DNA from: Anaerolentibacter hominis
Lineage (GTDB): Bacteria; Bacillota; Clostridia; Lachnospirales; Lachnospiraceae
Reading direction: 5' to 3'
Assembly: GCF_032380675.1 (NCBI RefSeq)
Contig: NZ_JAWDIX010000001.1
Span: forward strand, 682,001 to 746,000
Length of the DNA: 64,000 nucleotides
Of this stretch, positions 51,614-59,779 are shown piece after piece; the first letter of the stretch is position 1; every line of letters begins with the position of its first letter. The translations under genes were made by a program, and so were the position numbers. Below the pieces are notes generated by a model. The model did not search any database. It was given only the letters and a program-made list of their open reading frames with translations, and was not told the origin of the DNA.

Positions 51614-52589
51614 GGGTGTTGTTTACATACTTTTAACAGTGCTCCTCACACTTGCCGTCCTGTGCAGCTTAAGCTTTGGCTCCACCGATGCAGGACTTGG
51701 AGATCTGTTCTCCTTACTGGCTGGCCAGGGGGGAAGGAGCGGGGATATTATCCTGTACGTGAGGCTTCCCAGGACACTGGGCGCGCTGCTGACCGGGACC
51801 GCTATGGCTGTCTCGGGCGTGATTATACAGGGAGTTCTGGCCAATCCGCTGGCCGGCCCTAACCTGATCGGAGTGAACGCCGGTGCCGGACTTGCGGCGA
51901 TTCTGTGCAGTGCACTGCTTCCGTCCATGCATACAGCTGTGCCGGCCGCCGCATTCGGCGGGGCGCTGGCTGCCAGCCTTCTGGTGTTCTTTTTGGCCAG
52001 AAAGACCGGGGCTTCCCGTATCACACTGGTACTGGCCGGTGTTGCCATCAGCGGTATCTTAAGCGCGGTGATCGACACTGTAGCGACGATCAATCCCGAT
52101 GCGCTTGTGGGAGCCAATGCCTTTATGGTGGGCGGTTTGTCCGGCGTTATGTCAAAAGACCTGATTCTGCCGGGTATTCTTATCCTAGCTGCGGCTGCTG
52201 GGGCCTGGCTTTTAAGCTATGAGCTGGACTTATTGTCTCTGGGGGATGAGGTGGCCTCATCTCTGGGGCTTCCGGTCAGGCGGTACCGGTTTTTGCTTCT
52301 GAGTGTGGCCTCTATGCTGGCAGGTTCGGCGGTAAGCTTCGCAGGGCTGATCGGATTTGTGGGATTGATTGTTCCCCATGCGGCACGTTTCTTTGTGGGG
52401 GAGGAGAATAAAAGGCTGATTCCGGCGGCGGCGCTGCTAGGCGCACTGATGGTTGTAGTATGTGACCTTCTGGCCAGAATTTTATTTGCTCCTTTTGAAC
52501 TGCCGGTAGGAATCCTGCTGTCCCTGCTTGGAGGGCCGTTTTTTCTGTGGCTTTTAATCCGGCAGAGAGGAGGACGGATGCATGATTGA
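51561..52589 (+). CDS. btuC: FecCD/BtuC-family ABC permease
   Basis: A 342-residue permease with about ten helices. It has LPRTLGALLTGTAMAVSGVI, QGVLANPLAGPNLIGVNAGA and FVGLIVPHAARFFVG, the family hallmarks. The start is uncertain between ATG 51561 (GGGGAGAAAG nearby) and ATG 51585; both overlap the binding-protein gene. It also overlaps the ATPase gene by 8 bp, so the transporter genes are coupled. Confidence 0.88.
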   Translation: MKCLQKFSMAKSRIQSHKGVVYILLTVLLTLAVLCSLSFGSTDAGLGDLFSLLAGQGGRSGDIILYVRLPRTLGALLTGTAMAVSGVIIQGVLANPLAGPNLIGVNAGAGLAAILCSALLPSMHTAVPAAAFGGALAASLLVFFLARKTGASRITLVLAGVAISGILSAVIDTVATINPDALVGANAFMVGGLSGVMSKDLILPGILILAAAAGAWLLSYELDLLSLGDEVASSLGLPVRRYRFLLLSVASMLAGSAVSFAGLIGFVGLIVPHAARFFVGEENKRLIPAAALLGALMVVVCDLLARILFAPFELPVGILLSLLGGPFFLWLLIRQRGGRMHD

Positions 52590-53343
52590 ATTAAGACATA
52601 TTACGGCTGGTTACGGCGGGGAAATGATCCTGTCGGATCTTTCTCTGTCCTGTCCTGACGGACAGGTGACGGTGCTCTGCGGGCCGAACGGCTGCGGGAA
52701 AAGTACGGTGATAAAGGTTGTGTCCCGGTTTCTGGAGCCTGCACACGGGGAAGTGCTTTTAGACGGAAAGAATGTGAGAAATATAGGCGTGCGGGAATTT
52801 GCCCAGTCGGCGGCGGTGATGCCGCAGATGCGCGGCAGCGCCAATATAACCGCGCACAGCCTTGTGCTCCACGGGAGGTTTCCCTATCTTGGCTACCCCA
52901 GACGCTACAGCAGGACGGATAAAAAAATAGTAAGAGAGGCGATGGAGCGGACCGGCACCTGGGAATTTGCCTCAAAACCAGTCTCTTCCCTCTCCGGAGG
53001 TGAGCGGCAGAAGGTATATCTGGCTATGTGCCTGGCCCAGGATACCAGGGTACTGCTTCTGGATGAACCTACTACATATCTGGACATCGAATACCAGCTG
53101 GAGCTGATGCAGCTGATCCGGCAGCTGGCGGGGGAGAACAGAACCGTTCTGATGGTGCTCCACGATCTGAATCTGGCTATGACATGCGCAGATCAGATGA
53201 TCGTGATGGAAAAGGGGCAGATCCGCCTGTCGGGAAAACCGGAGGAAATATATGAGAGCGGCGTGATTGAGCGGGTGTTTCATGTGAAAGCAGAGCAGGT
53301 GCGGACGCCGGACGGCGGCAGCCGGTACTTTCTGACTCTATAG
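52582..53343 (+). CDS. btuD: BtuD/FecE-family ABC ATPase
   Basis: A 253-residue ATPase energising the importer. Walker A GPNGCGKST near 36, Q-loop MPQMRGSA, signature LSGGERQKVYLAMCLAQ, Walker B VLLLDEPTTYLD and switch His in VLHDLNLAM. It completes the binding protein-permease-ATPase set under the B12 riboswitch. Confidence 0.92.
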   Translation: MIELRHITAGYGGEMILSDLSLSCPDGQVTVLCGPNGCGKSTVIKVVSRFLEPAHGEVLLDGKNVRNIGVREFAQSAAVMPQMRGSANITAHSLVLHGRFPYLGYPRRYSRTDKKIVREAMERTGTWEFASKPVSSLSGGERQKVYLAMCLAQDTRVLLLDEPTTYLDIEYQLELMQLIRQLAGENRTVLMVLHDLNLAMTCADQMIVMEKGQIRLSGKPEEIYESGVIERVFHVKAEQVRTPDGGSRYFLTL

Positions 53344-53422
53344 AAAATATAGTGCCCGGCTGCAGCCTGGAATGTTGAGAAAATTAGTAGATTAAGTGCG
53401 GACTGATTTACACAGTGCAGTC

Positions 53423-53479
53423 TTGACGTAACGGGACCTGTATAGTAAAATATGCTTGGTTAGATAAAACTAACCAAGC
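53423..53479 (+). promoter_or_regulatory. Promoter and operator of the DUF2325-flavodoxin operon
   Basis: TTGACG (53423-53428), 17 nt, TAAAAT (53446-53451). A perfect 10-bp inverted repeat follows at 53454-53479: GCTTGGTTAG, ATAAAA, CTAACCAAGC. The GGTTAG/CTAACC core resembles DtxR/IdeR-type iron boxes. Confidence 0.72.
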
Positions 53480-53495
53480 GGGAAATGATTTTAAT

Positions 53496-53529
53496 AGCCA
53501 TGAGTAAACCGCTCATCAGGCTGTTTTTT
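53496..53529 (+). terminator. Terminator-like hairpin in the leader
   Basis: AGCCATGAG (53496-53504) pairs with CTCAT and GGCT (53512-53522, two bulged bases), then GTTTTTT. It lies between promoter and gene, so may be an attenuator. Confidence 0.5.
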
Positions 53530-53539
53530 AAACATGCGG

Positions 53540-53557
53540 GGTTAGCATATACTAACC
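53540..53557 (+). promoter_or_regulatory. Second GGTTAG/CTAACC operator
   Basis: GGTTAG, CATATA, CTAACC: same arms and the same 6-nt spacing as the site at 53458-53475, 65 bp before the gene. Confidence 0.68.
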
Positions 53558-53622
53558 AATTTCGAGGCTATATTCCCGATGGAACCAATCAACATACCAG
53601 TTCGGAAGAAAAGGAGATGTGA

Positions 53623-53913
53623 ATGAGTGTTGTAATTGTAGGCGGAAATGAACGAATGGCTGCTCAATATGAGAATATTTGCAAAGCATATGGCTGCAAA
53701 GCGAAAGTATTTACAAAAGAAAAAGGCTCGATGAAAAAGAAACTGGGATGTCCTGATTTGCTCATCCTGTTTATCAGTACCGTTTCTCATAAAATGGTTC
53801 TCAGTGTAACACAGGAGGCAAAGAAAAACAGCGTCCCTGTTGCACGGGTTCACACCAGCAGCGCAAGTGCGCTTCATACGACTCTGTCTGAATATCGTCT
53901 GGCTGTCGGCTGA
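53623..53913 (+). CDS. DUF2325 domain protein
   Basis: A 96-residue DUF2325 protein: VVIVGGNERMAAQYENICKAYGCKAKVF, then CPDLLILFISTVSHKMVL and PVARVHTSSASALHTTL. This Rossmann-like family of unknown role is often found with iron-transport or iron-starvation genes in Clostridia. RBS AAAGGAGATG. It is followed by DUF3793 and flavodoxin genes, consistent with an iron-response cluster. Confidence 0.82.
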   Translation: MSVVIVGGNERMAAQYENICKAYGCKAKVFTKEKGSMKKKLGCPDLLILFISTVSHKMVLSVTQEAKKNSVPVARVHTSSASALHTTLSEYRLAVG

Positions 53914-53927
53914 GAATGGAGACTAAC

Positions 53928-54476
53928 ATGTTGCTGGAAAAATATCTGATTGAACACTGTTCGCCCACCCTCGCATCGCTGAAAACGGCCAATTTATTCT
54001 GTGTAACGGCAGGACCCAGGCTGGAACAGCAGATAGAGGCATGGAACACAGAATTTAAGAGAAAAGGGCTTTTTCTGATGAAACTGGGCCGCCAGGGGAC
54101 GAAGGAACTGATCTACCTGTGCCGGAAATCCCGCCTTGAGGCCGACTTAAAAAAGCCGGGCGTGGCAAGATTTTTAAGAGATTACGGATATCAGGATAAC
54201 GGGGCGGAGTATGCTCTTGGCAGACTAAAAAACCGGCTGGGAGAGATGGAGGATTTTCCTCATGAAATCGGAATCTTCCTTGGCTATCCGCTGGGGGATG
54301 TGATCGGCTTTATCCGTAACGCCGGGAAAAACAGTAAGTGCACAGGTTGTTGGAAGGTTTACTGCAACGAGTGCGAGGCATTAAAGCAATTTGAACGATT
54401 TAAAAAGTGCCGAGAGGTTTATATACGGCTCTGGAACCAGGGAAGGTCAATACGGCAGCTCACAGTAGCGGTTTAA
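53928..54476 (+). CDS. DUF3793 family protein
   Basis: A 182-residue protein of the DUF3793 family: LEKYLIEHCSPTLASLKTANLF, FPHEIGIFLGYPLGDVIGFI, and a Cys-rich stretch CTGCWKVYCNECEAL that could hold metal. The function is unknown. The family is usually next to DUF2325 and a flavodoxin, as here. ATG 53928 is 6 nt after GGAG; ATG 53916 would put that site inside the gene. Confidence 0.82.
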   Translation: MLLEKYLIEHCSPTLASLKTANLFCVTAGPRLEQQIEAWNTEFKRKGLFLMKLGRQGTKELIYLCRKSRLEADLKKPGVARFLRDYGYQDNGAEYALGRLKNRLGEMEDFPHEIGIFLGYPLGDVIGFIRNAGKNSKCTGCWKVYCNECEALKQFERFKKCREVYIRLWNQGRSIRQLTVAV

Positions 54477-54495
54477 TAAAAAAGGAGATAGAGAT

Positions 54496-54918
54496 ATGAG
54501 TAAAATAGCGGTAGTTTATTGGAGCGGTACAGGTAATACAGAAGAGATGGCCAATCAGGTTGCACAAGGCGCAAAGGAAGCGGGAGCGGAGGTAAGTGTC
54601 TTTACCGCCTCAGAATTTGGCGCTGACCGGATGGATGAATTTGACGCGGTGGCATTCGGATGCCCGTCTATGGGAGCGGAGCAGCTGGAGGAAAGTGAGT
54701 TTGAGCCCATGTTCATGGAGTGTGAGGGAAAACTTTCCGGCAAGAAAATAGCTCTGTTTGGCTCGTATGGATGGGGTGACGGAGAGTGGATGCGCACCTG
54801 GGAGGAAACCTGCAAAAATAACGGTGCTGAATTAACCTGCGAGAGCGTGATCTGCAATGAGATGCCGGATGAGACAGCGATTGCTGCCTGCGCAGCGCTG
54901 GGAAGTGCACTGGCCTGA
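54496..54918 (+). CDS. Short-chain flavodoxin
   Basis: A 140-residue FMN electron carrier that can replace ferredoxin when iron is short. The phosphate loop is YWSGTGNTEEMA, and the flavin loops are GCPSMGAEQLEES and GSYGWGDGEWM. RBS AAAGGAG. The iron-type operators upstream of this operon fit such a role. Confidence 0.95.
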   Translation: MSKIAVVYWSGTGNTEEMANQVAQGAKEAGAEVSVFTASEFGADRMDEFDAVAFGCPSMGAEQLEESEFEPMFMECEGKLSGKKIALFGSYGWGDGEWMRTWEETCKNNGAELTCESVICNEMPDETAIAACAALGSALA

Positions 54919-54943
54919 ACGGGATAAGACAGAGTGATTCAAC

Positions 54944-54981
54944 AAAGACTGAGAAACCATACGGAGGGCTTCTCAGTCTTT
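54944..54981. terminator. Bidirectional terminator after flavodoxin and crp-like gene
   Basis: AAAGACTGAGAA (54944-54955) pairs with TTCTCAGTCTTT (54970-54981), with T on the plus strand and on the minus strand after the stem. Confidence 0.85.
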
Positions 54982-54985
54982 TTGC

Positions 54986-55657
54986 TTACAGGATAACAAA
55001 GGTGTTTTTATAATAATCAATCAGTCCGTCTTTCTTCATCCGTGACAGCTCGCGTGAGAGAGCACTCCGGTCTACGTTGAGATAATCAGCCATGCCGGCC
55101 CGGTCCAGAGGAATCTCAAAGGGAACCTTATCTTTACCGTTCGAGATAAGAGCCAGATAGGTCTTTACCTTTTCACGGACGGAGGGTTTAAGTAAGCAGC
55201 TGATCCTGTCATGGAGCAACAGCCCCTTTTCCGCCACGATGCCGACGTAGTTGAACAGCAATTTGTTATGGTCAGGACTGCTGCAGCGGGCTATCATTGT
55301 ATGAAAGGGGATGACAAGAACGGCAGAATCCTCCGCGGCCTGAACGGTCACCGGACTAGTATGTCCCCGGCTGGCAGCCAGAAGAACCCCGATCTCACCG
55401 CCCGGCTTTATCAGGGAAATCAGGACAGGACGTCCCTGCAGATCCTCTTTCACCGCGTGAGCACCGCCGGAGAGCAGAATTCCAAACTCGGAAATGGGCT
55501 CCCCCTCCCGGACGATCTGGCTTCCCTTTTGATATTCCCGGCGATTCGAATGGATATGAATGAGAAGACCGGGAATCTGTTCCGGGCTGATGCCGGAGAA
55601 CAGAGCACAGCGGCCCAGAAGTTCTAATTCCTGTACATTAAGTCGTTTGGTTGCCAT
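54986..55657 (-). CDS. Crp/Fnr-family transcriptional regulator
   Basis: A 223-residue protein with a cyclic-nucleotide-like beta barrel (KGSQIVREGEPISEFGILLSG) and a C-terminal HTH (DRAGMADYLNVDRSALSRELSRMKKDGLI). No N-terminal iron-sulfur cysteines like those of Fnr are seen, so the effector is open. RBS AAAGGAGG. It is divergent from an ECF S-component gene, which it may control. Confidence 0.9.
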   Translation of the reverse strand: MATKRLNVQELELLGRCALFSGISPEQIPGLLIHIHSNRREYQKGSQIVREGEPISEFGILLSGGAHAVKEDLQGRPVLISLIKPGGEIGVLLAASRGHTSPVTVQAAEDSAVLVIPFHTMIARCSSPDHNKLLFNYVGIVAEKGLLLHDRISCLLKPSVREKVKTYLALISNGKDKVPFEIPLDRAGMADYLNVDRSALSRELSRMKKDGLIDYYKNTFVIL

Positions 55658-55727
55658 AGCAACATACCTCCTTTCTGAACCATACTACAATAGGGATATA
55701 AAAACAAGAGAAGAAAGGGAGAAAGAA

Positions 55728-56270
55728 ATGAAAAATACAGCTTTATGGGTTACCAGGACAGGAGTTTTTATTGCGCTTTTGATTGTATTGCAGGCGGTCA
55801 CAACACCGCTTGGCACTACGCTGGTCACCGGTTCCTTCGTGAACATGATGCTTATACTGTCCGTTATGCTCTGCGGATTTTCATCCGGAGCGGCAGTTGG
55901 CCTGGTGTCTCCGGTGCTGGCAAAATGTCTGGGAATCGGACCGTTCTGGAGCCTGATTCCTTTTATTCTGGCAGGTAATCTGACCCTGATCGTAATCTGG
56001 TATATATTGGGTAGAAAAAAAGGACAGGGCAGATTTACGTGGTGCCTTATCGCCTGTCTGACCGCAGCCGCGGCTAAATTTCTGGTACTCTATCTGGGGA
56101 TAGTAAAGATTGCAGTTCCGCTTATCCTGGAGCTTCCCCAGGGACAGGCTGCTGCGGTGTCAGGGCTTTTCTCCGTCCCGCAGCTTATCACCGCTCTGGC
56201 CGGCGGAGCTCTGGCCATCCTTCTGCTTCCGTCTTTACGGAAGGCGCTTTCCTTTTCGGAGATTGGATAG
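55728..56270 (+). CDS. ECF transporter S component
   Basis: A 180-residue membrane protein with about six helices and the typical start ALWVTRTGVFIALLIVLQ, then GSFVNMMLILSVMLCGFSSGAAVGLVSP. It would bind a vitamin or other micronutrient and dock on a shared ATPase-T unit. The substrate is unknown. GGGAGAAAG precedes ATG 55728; the upstream open frame overlaps the divergent crp-like gene and is not used. Confidence 0.82.
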   Translation: MKNTALWVTRTGVFIALLIVLQAVTTPLGTTLVTGSFVNMMLILSVMLCGFSSGAAVGLVSPVLAKCLGIGPFWSLIPFILAGNLTLIVIWYILGRKKGQGRFTWCLIACLTAAAAKFLVLYLGIVKIAVPLILELPQGQAAAVSGLFSVPQLITALAGGALAILLLPSLRKALSFSEIG

Positions 56271-56291
56271 AGCATTGCAGAGGCATATCCC

Positions 56292-56320
56292 TTGACCATA
56301 GCCGCTACTCGCTTTACAAT
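56292..56320 (+). promoter_or_regulatory. Promoter before the pseudoknot leader
   Basis: TTGACC (56292-56297), 17 nt, TACAAT (56315-56320). Confidence 0.75.
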
Positions 56321-56350
56321 AGAACACAAACCGGAAAAGGAGAAATGGAT

Positions 56351-56392
56351 ATGAAATTGATGATTGCAGATGCTCCATGCAATGTGATATGA
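56351..56392 (+). CDS. Possible 13-residue leader peptide
   Basis: ATG 56351 follows AAAAGGAG (56336-56343) and gives MKLMIADAPCNVI before TGA. The end of this frame overlaps the first arms of the interleaved stems at 56373-56426, so ribosome movement here could alter the fold. It could also be a remnant or chance. Confidence 0.35.
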   Translation: MKLMIADAPCNVI

Positions 56393-56426
56393 GGCAGAAG
56401 TGCATGGAGTAAAGGAATCTGCCTCA
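56371..56426 (+). ncRNA. Pseudoknot-like leader RNA candidate
   Basis: Two perfect 9-bp inverted repeats interleave: CTCCATGCA (56373-56381) with TGCATGGAG (56401-56409), and TGAGGCAGA (56390-56398) with TCTGCCTCA (56418-56426). The order A-B-A'-B' is that of an H-type pseudoknot with loops of 8, 2 and 8 nt. The first stem can extend by a G-U and a T-A pair. It lies in the leader of the ceramidase-like gene. Confidence 0.55.
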
Positions 56427-56472
56427 GGTCACTTTGCATCCTGTTGAAGAAAAAGAGAAGGAGTAGAGTGAA

Positions 56473-57765
56473 ATGAAACAGACCTATAGTGAAAATACAG
56501 CCCTTTTGGGCTTTTGTGAAACAGATATTACGCCGGATTATCCGGTGCGGACGATTGGATTCGGGCGGGAAGATGAAATGTCAAGAGGTGTACTTGCTCC
56601 GCTGAAAGCCCAGGCTGCCCTCTGGCAGCTGGGAAAGGAGCGGTGCGTTCTGGTCACGATAGATCATATCGGCTTTGGCACGGAACATGCAACGAAACTT
56701 CGGGGCGATATCGGCAGGTTGATTGGGACCGGTGAGGACAAAGTTATGCTTTGCTTTTCCCATACCCACTCTGCGCCAAATGACAGTATTGAGGATGCCT
56801 GGAGAGAATTTGCGGACAGACGGATCAAAGATGCGGTGCGAAAGGCAGCAACCGGTCTGTCGCCGGTTTTGGCTGCCTGGGGAAACGGGCGGACCGGAAT
56901 CGGGGTAAATCGCAGAATAGAACGGGATGAGATGGACAGCCGGATAGGAATTATCAGGGCGGCGGATGAGAATGACCGGAATCGGCTTCTTATTCTCCGC
57001 TTAACGGCCCACGCCAATGTTCTGAAAGCGGACAACTTCCTGATTTCACCGGATTATTTCGGAGAGGTCCGCAGCCTGCTTCAGGAGAAGTACGGCTGTC
57101 CGGTTATGGTGACCCAGGGAGCCTCCGGAAATGCGGCGCCGAAGTATTTTTCATCCGCAATCAACCCGCCGGACGCAGATGATCCGGACCGTTATATCCG
57201 TACAGACAGGGCGCTGCTCTGTATGGCACAGGAGGTTCTTCACAGCGTGGATGAGGTGATCGGGACGCTGGAGTGCAGACCGGTCACCCGTCTTGGCATG
57301 TACTGCGTAAAGGAGTCCTTTGACGCGTCAGTGCCGGATATGGAGAGGGCCGAAGCGGTTGCCGCGGAGGCGAAAGAATATGCGGGAATCGACGGTACAC
57401 ACTGGCTTCGTGAAGTGAAAAGGCTGCATAGCGAGGGAATCGTGAAACAGCAGGAGACCGTTACCCTGCAGTATTTTGTCCTCAATGACGGATGCTTCTG
57501 CGGCGTGCCCAATGAGATCATGTGCGAATTTGCCCTGAAAGCCTGCAGGCGTCTGGGGAGCAGCCATTTTTATCTGGGCGGCTATACCAACGGCTGTACC
57601 GGGTACTGGCCCGGCGAGGAAGAATATGATAAAGGCGGCTATGAAGTTTTCTGGTCCATGCTGATCTATTATGTTTATTACGGCCGGGTCTTCCCCCTGG
57701 ACAGAGACAGTGCGCAGGTCCTGATCAGAACTGCCGCAGAACATGCACCCGGAGAATTAAGCTGA
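56473..57765 (+). CDS. Neutral/alkaline ceramidase-like hydrolase
   Basis: A 430-residue protein resembling the N-terminal domain of neutral/alkaline non-lysosomal ceramidases: FCETDITPDYPVRTIGFGR at the start, the metal-binding FSHTHSAPNDS near 97, and GASGNAAPKYF near 219. The usual C-terminal domain is absent and there is no signal peptide, so it may act on a different intracellular amide. RBS GAAGGAG. The leader upstream carries the pseudoknot candidate. Confidence 0.72.
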   Translation: MKQTYSENTALLGFCETDITPDYPVRTIGFGREDEMSRGVLAPLKAQAALWQLGKERCVLVTIDHIGFGTEHATKLRGDIGRLIGTGEDKVMLCFSHTHSAPNDSIEDAWREFADRRIKDAVRKAATGLSPVLAAWGNGRTGIGVNRRIERDEMDSRIGIIRAADENDRNRLLILRLTAHANVLKADNFLISPDYFGEVRSLLQEKYGCPVMVTQGASGNAAPKYFSSAINPPDADDPDRYIRTDRALLCMAQEVLHSVDEVIGTLECRPVTRLGMYCVKESFDASVPDMERAEAVAAEAKEYAGIDGTHWLREVKRLHSEGIVKQQETVTLQYFVLNDGCFCGVPNEIMCEFALKACRRLGSSHFYLGGYTNGCTGYWPGEEEYDKGGYEVFWSMLIYYVYYGRVFPLDRDSAQVLIRTAAEHAPGELS

Positions 57766-57793
57766 GGGGAATTAGGGGAATGAATGAGGAGAA

Positions 57794-58246
57794 ATGAAAA
57801 CAATGAAGAAAATGACAGCTGTCATCATGATTTTGTGCTGCCTGCTGACGGGCTGCGCCGCCGATCCGGACAATATAACCGGTGATGTGAATACGGGAGA
57901 TACGGACACAGGGGATGAAGACACCGGAAGTACAGACCGGGGAGTCTATGTTAAAATGGAAGCGGACTTTATCTATTCGGTGGAATGGGAATGCACAAAC
58001 AGGGGCGGCAGTGTTCTGGCAGCCGGCAGCGGTTTTGACACGGATGTTTTTATACTTCTTACCACCGATATAGTGGAAACAGCGGAGGCTGACGATAAGG
58101 ATGTGGAGTTTAAGGTTACGGCGAAACGAAAAGACGGGAAAGAGTTTGCCGCAAATGAATTTACCTGCAAAGCGGGAACGAAGAGAATGGAGCTGGCCGT
58201 GACCAAAGACGGCAGTATCACGGAGCAGGACCGCGGTGAAAGGTAA
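57794..58246 (+). CDS. Small lipoprotein of unknown function
   Basis: A 150-residue product with a lipoprotein signal: MKKMTAVIMILCCLLTGCAADP, lipobox LLTGC. After a Thr/Asp/Gly linker of about 30 residues comes a domain of about 90 residues with beta-strand pattern (VYVKMEADFIYSVEWECTN). Not recognised. ATG 57794 is 2 nt and ATG 57803 is 11 nt after AGGAG; the second may be real. Anchored outside the membrane. Confidence 0.7.
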   Translation: MKTMKKMTAVIMILCCLLTGCAADPDNITGDVNTGDTDTGDEDTGSTDRGVYVKMEADFIYSVEWECTNRGGSVLAAGSGFDTDVFILLTTDIVETAEADDKDVEFKVTAKRKDGKEFAANEFTCKAGTKRMELAVTKDGSITEQDRGER

Positions 58247-58270
58247 GGTACCGGTTAAATAAGACAAGAC

Positions 58271-58332
58271 AAAAAATAACTGTGCAGAAGGCTGTCTGAA
58301 ATTCAGGACGGCATATCTGCCAGTTATTTTTT
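58271..58332. terminator. Bidirectional terminator after lipoprotein and ABC genes
   Basis: AAAAAATAACTG (58271-58282) pairs with CAGTTATTTTTT (58321-58332), enclosing a smaller GCAGA/TCTGC stem. Confidence 0.75.
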
Positions 58333-58356
58333 TGATGAATTATTTTCCTCATGTAG

Positions 58357-58998
58357 TTATAAGTCTACCTTCTCGAAGCGCCCGGCGGCAATCCGGTATG
58401 CCAGAACCATCCCTCCCGCATAGCAGAGGATGCCTGCGATAAGGATAGGAAACTGTTTCGGCAGAGCCGCGGCACTGACGGAATCCAGCCAGGACATTCC
58501 CGGAAAATGGACTATACTTTCGATCACAATCATAAGCGGGACAACCGGGAGCATGGCCAGCAGAAATGACCTGCCGGCCTTATAGCCGGACTGGTAGTAA
58601 GCCGGGAAAAAGACCAGATCAAACAGAGTAAACAGAATCAGCCCAAAGCCGAACCAGGCCGCGTTTGCATCCATTCCCACCGTATTGTTTGGTAGTTTCA
58701 GATACCCTCTGAGAAAGGCAAAGGGAATCGTGATCAAAAGCTGTCCCAGCTGAGAGGTGAGAATCAGCAGGCATTTCGCCATGACGGTCTCCCTCTTTTT
58801 TACCGGAAGAATGGCTGTATACCAGACGTCGTTGTTCTCCCTGGCATTGACAAATGTAATATAGGGGGCCAGGCAGCCAAACAGAAATATAACAGAATAA
58901 GGGTAGGAAGGTACCAGGACCAGTACTCCCATCATGGTAAAAATAAAGAGGGTGGGGTGGGCCGCAAGGGAGAGTTCCTTATAAAGCAGTTTCATCAT
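58357..58998 (-). CDS. ABC-2-type permease
   Basis: A 213-residue membrane protein with about six helices (LFIFTMMGVLVLVPSYPYSVIFLF, FGLILFTLFDLVFFPAYY). It is encoded right after an ATPase and overlaps it by 20 bp, so the two form an exporter. ATG 58998 is chosen, 5 nt after AAAGGAG. The substrate is unknown; such small exporters often serve peptides or drugs. Confidence 0.82.
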   Translation of the reverse strand: MMKLLYKELSLAAHPTLFIFTMMGVLVLVPSYPYSVIFLFGCLAPYITFVNARENNDVWYTAILPVKKRETVMAKCLLILTSQLGQLLITIPFAFLRGYLKLPNNTVGMDANAAWFGFGLILFTLFDLVFFPAYYQSGYKAGRSFLLAMLPVVPLMIVIESIVHFPGMSWLDSVSAAALPKQFPILIAGILCYAGGMVLAYRIAAGRFEKVDL

Positions 58999-59737
58999 AG
59001 CCACTCCTTTCTGTCCGCAGCATGATTTCTTCCAGCGTGAGCGGTGCCGAATCGGCGCTTGTCCTCAGATGGTCAAAGAAACGGAGAAATGTCTCGCGGC
59101 CGGCGCTGGCCAGGAGCCTTCCATTTTGTATGTAAGTAATATCATCCGCACACCGGTCCAGATCCGAAGTGATATGGGTGGAAAATAAAATACTCCGTCT
59201 GCCGTCCGCTGTAATTCTCTTAAAGATATGCAGCAGTTCGTCCCGTGAAACCGGATCAAGGCCGCTGGTAGGCTCGTCCAGAATCAGCAGCCTGGCATGG
59301 TGGGAGAGAGCCAGCGCCAGCAGATATTTTACCTTCATACCGCTGGAAAGCTCTTTTATTTTCTTATTCTCGTCCAGTGCAAACCGGCGGAGATACTCTT
59401 CATAGAGGGACTGATCCCATTGATCGTAAAACTTGCGGGTAACGGCGGTGATGGCGGAAAGCTTTTTCAGCGGGTAGAAATCAATTCCGCCGAATACCAC
59501 GCCGGTCTGCTGTTTGCAAGCCTTTTCAGACAGGAAGAAATCCTCCCCCAGCATCCGTACCTGCCCGCTGTCAGGGTGAACCATGTTTAAGATTGATTTG
59601 AGCGTGGTGCTTTTGCCTGCGCCGTTTTTGCCGATCAGCCCCATGATACGGCCGGGGGCCAGGGAAAAAGAAACATCCCTGAGATGAAAGCCGGGATAGG
59701 ATTTGGATAAATTATTTACAGTAAGCAGATCTACCAT
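58979..59737 (-). CDS. ABC transporter ATPase
   Basis: A 252-residue ATPase: Walker A GKNGAGKSTTLKS, signature LSSGMKVKYLLALAL, Walker B LLILDEPTSGLD, switch His in FSTHIT. ATG 59737 is 5 nt after GGAGG; ATG 59749 upstream overlaps that site. Second gene of a minus-strand operon XRE-AbrB regulator, ATPase, permease. Confidence 0.92.
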   Translation of the reverse strand: MVDLLTVNNLSKSYPGFHLRDVSFSLAPGRIMGLIGKNGAGKSTTLKSILNMVHPDSGQVRMLGEDFFLSEKACKQQTGVVFGGIDFYPLKKLSAITAVTRKFYDQWDQSLYEEYLRRFALDENKKIKELSSGMKVKYLLALALSHHARLLILDEPTSGLDPVSRDELLHIFKRITADGRRSILFSTHITSDLDRCADDITYIQNGRLLASAGRETFLRFFDHLRTSADSAPLTLEEIMLRTERSGYDETAL

Positions 59738-59779
59738 GTTTGCCTCCAATTCTGACGGTTCGTTGAACTACGGCCTGTT

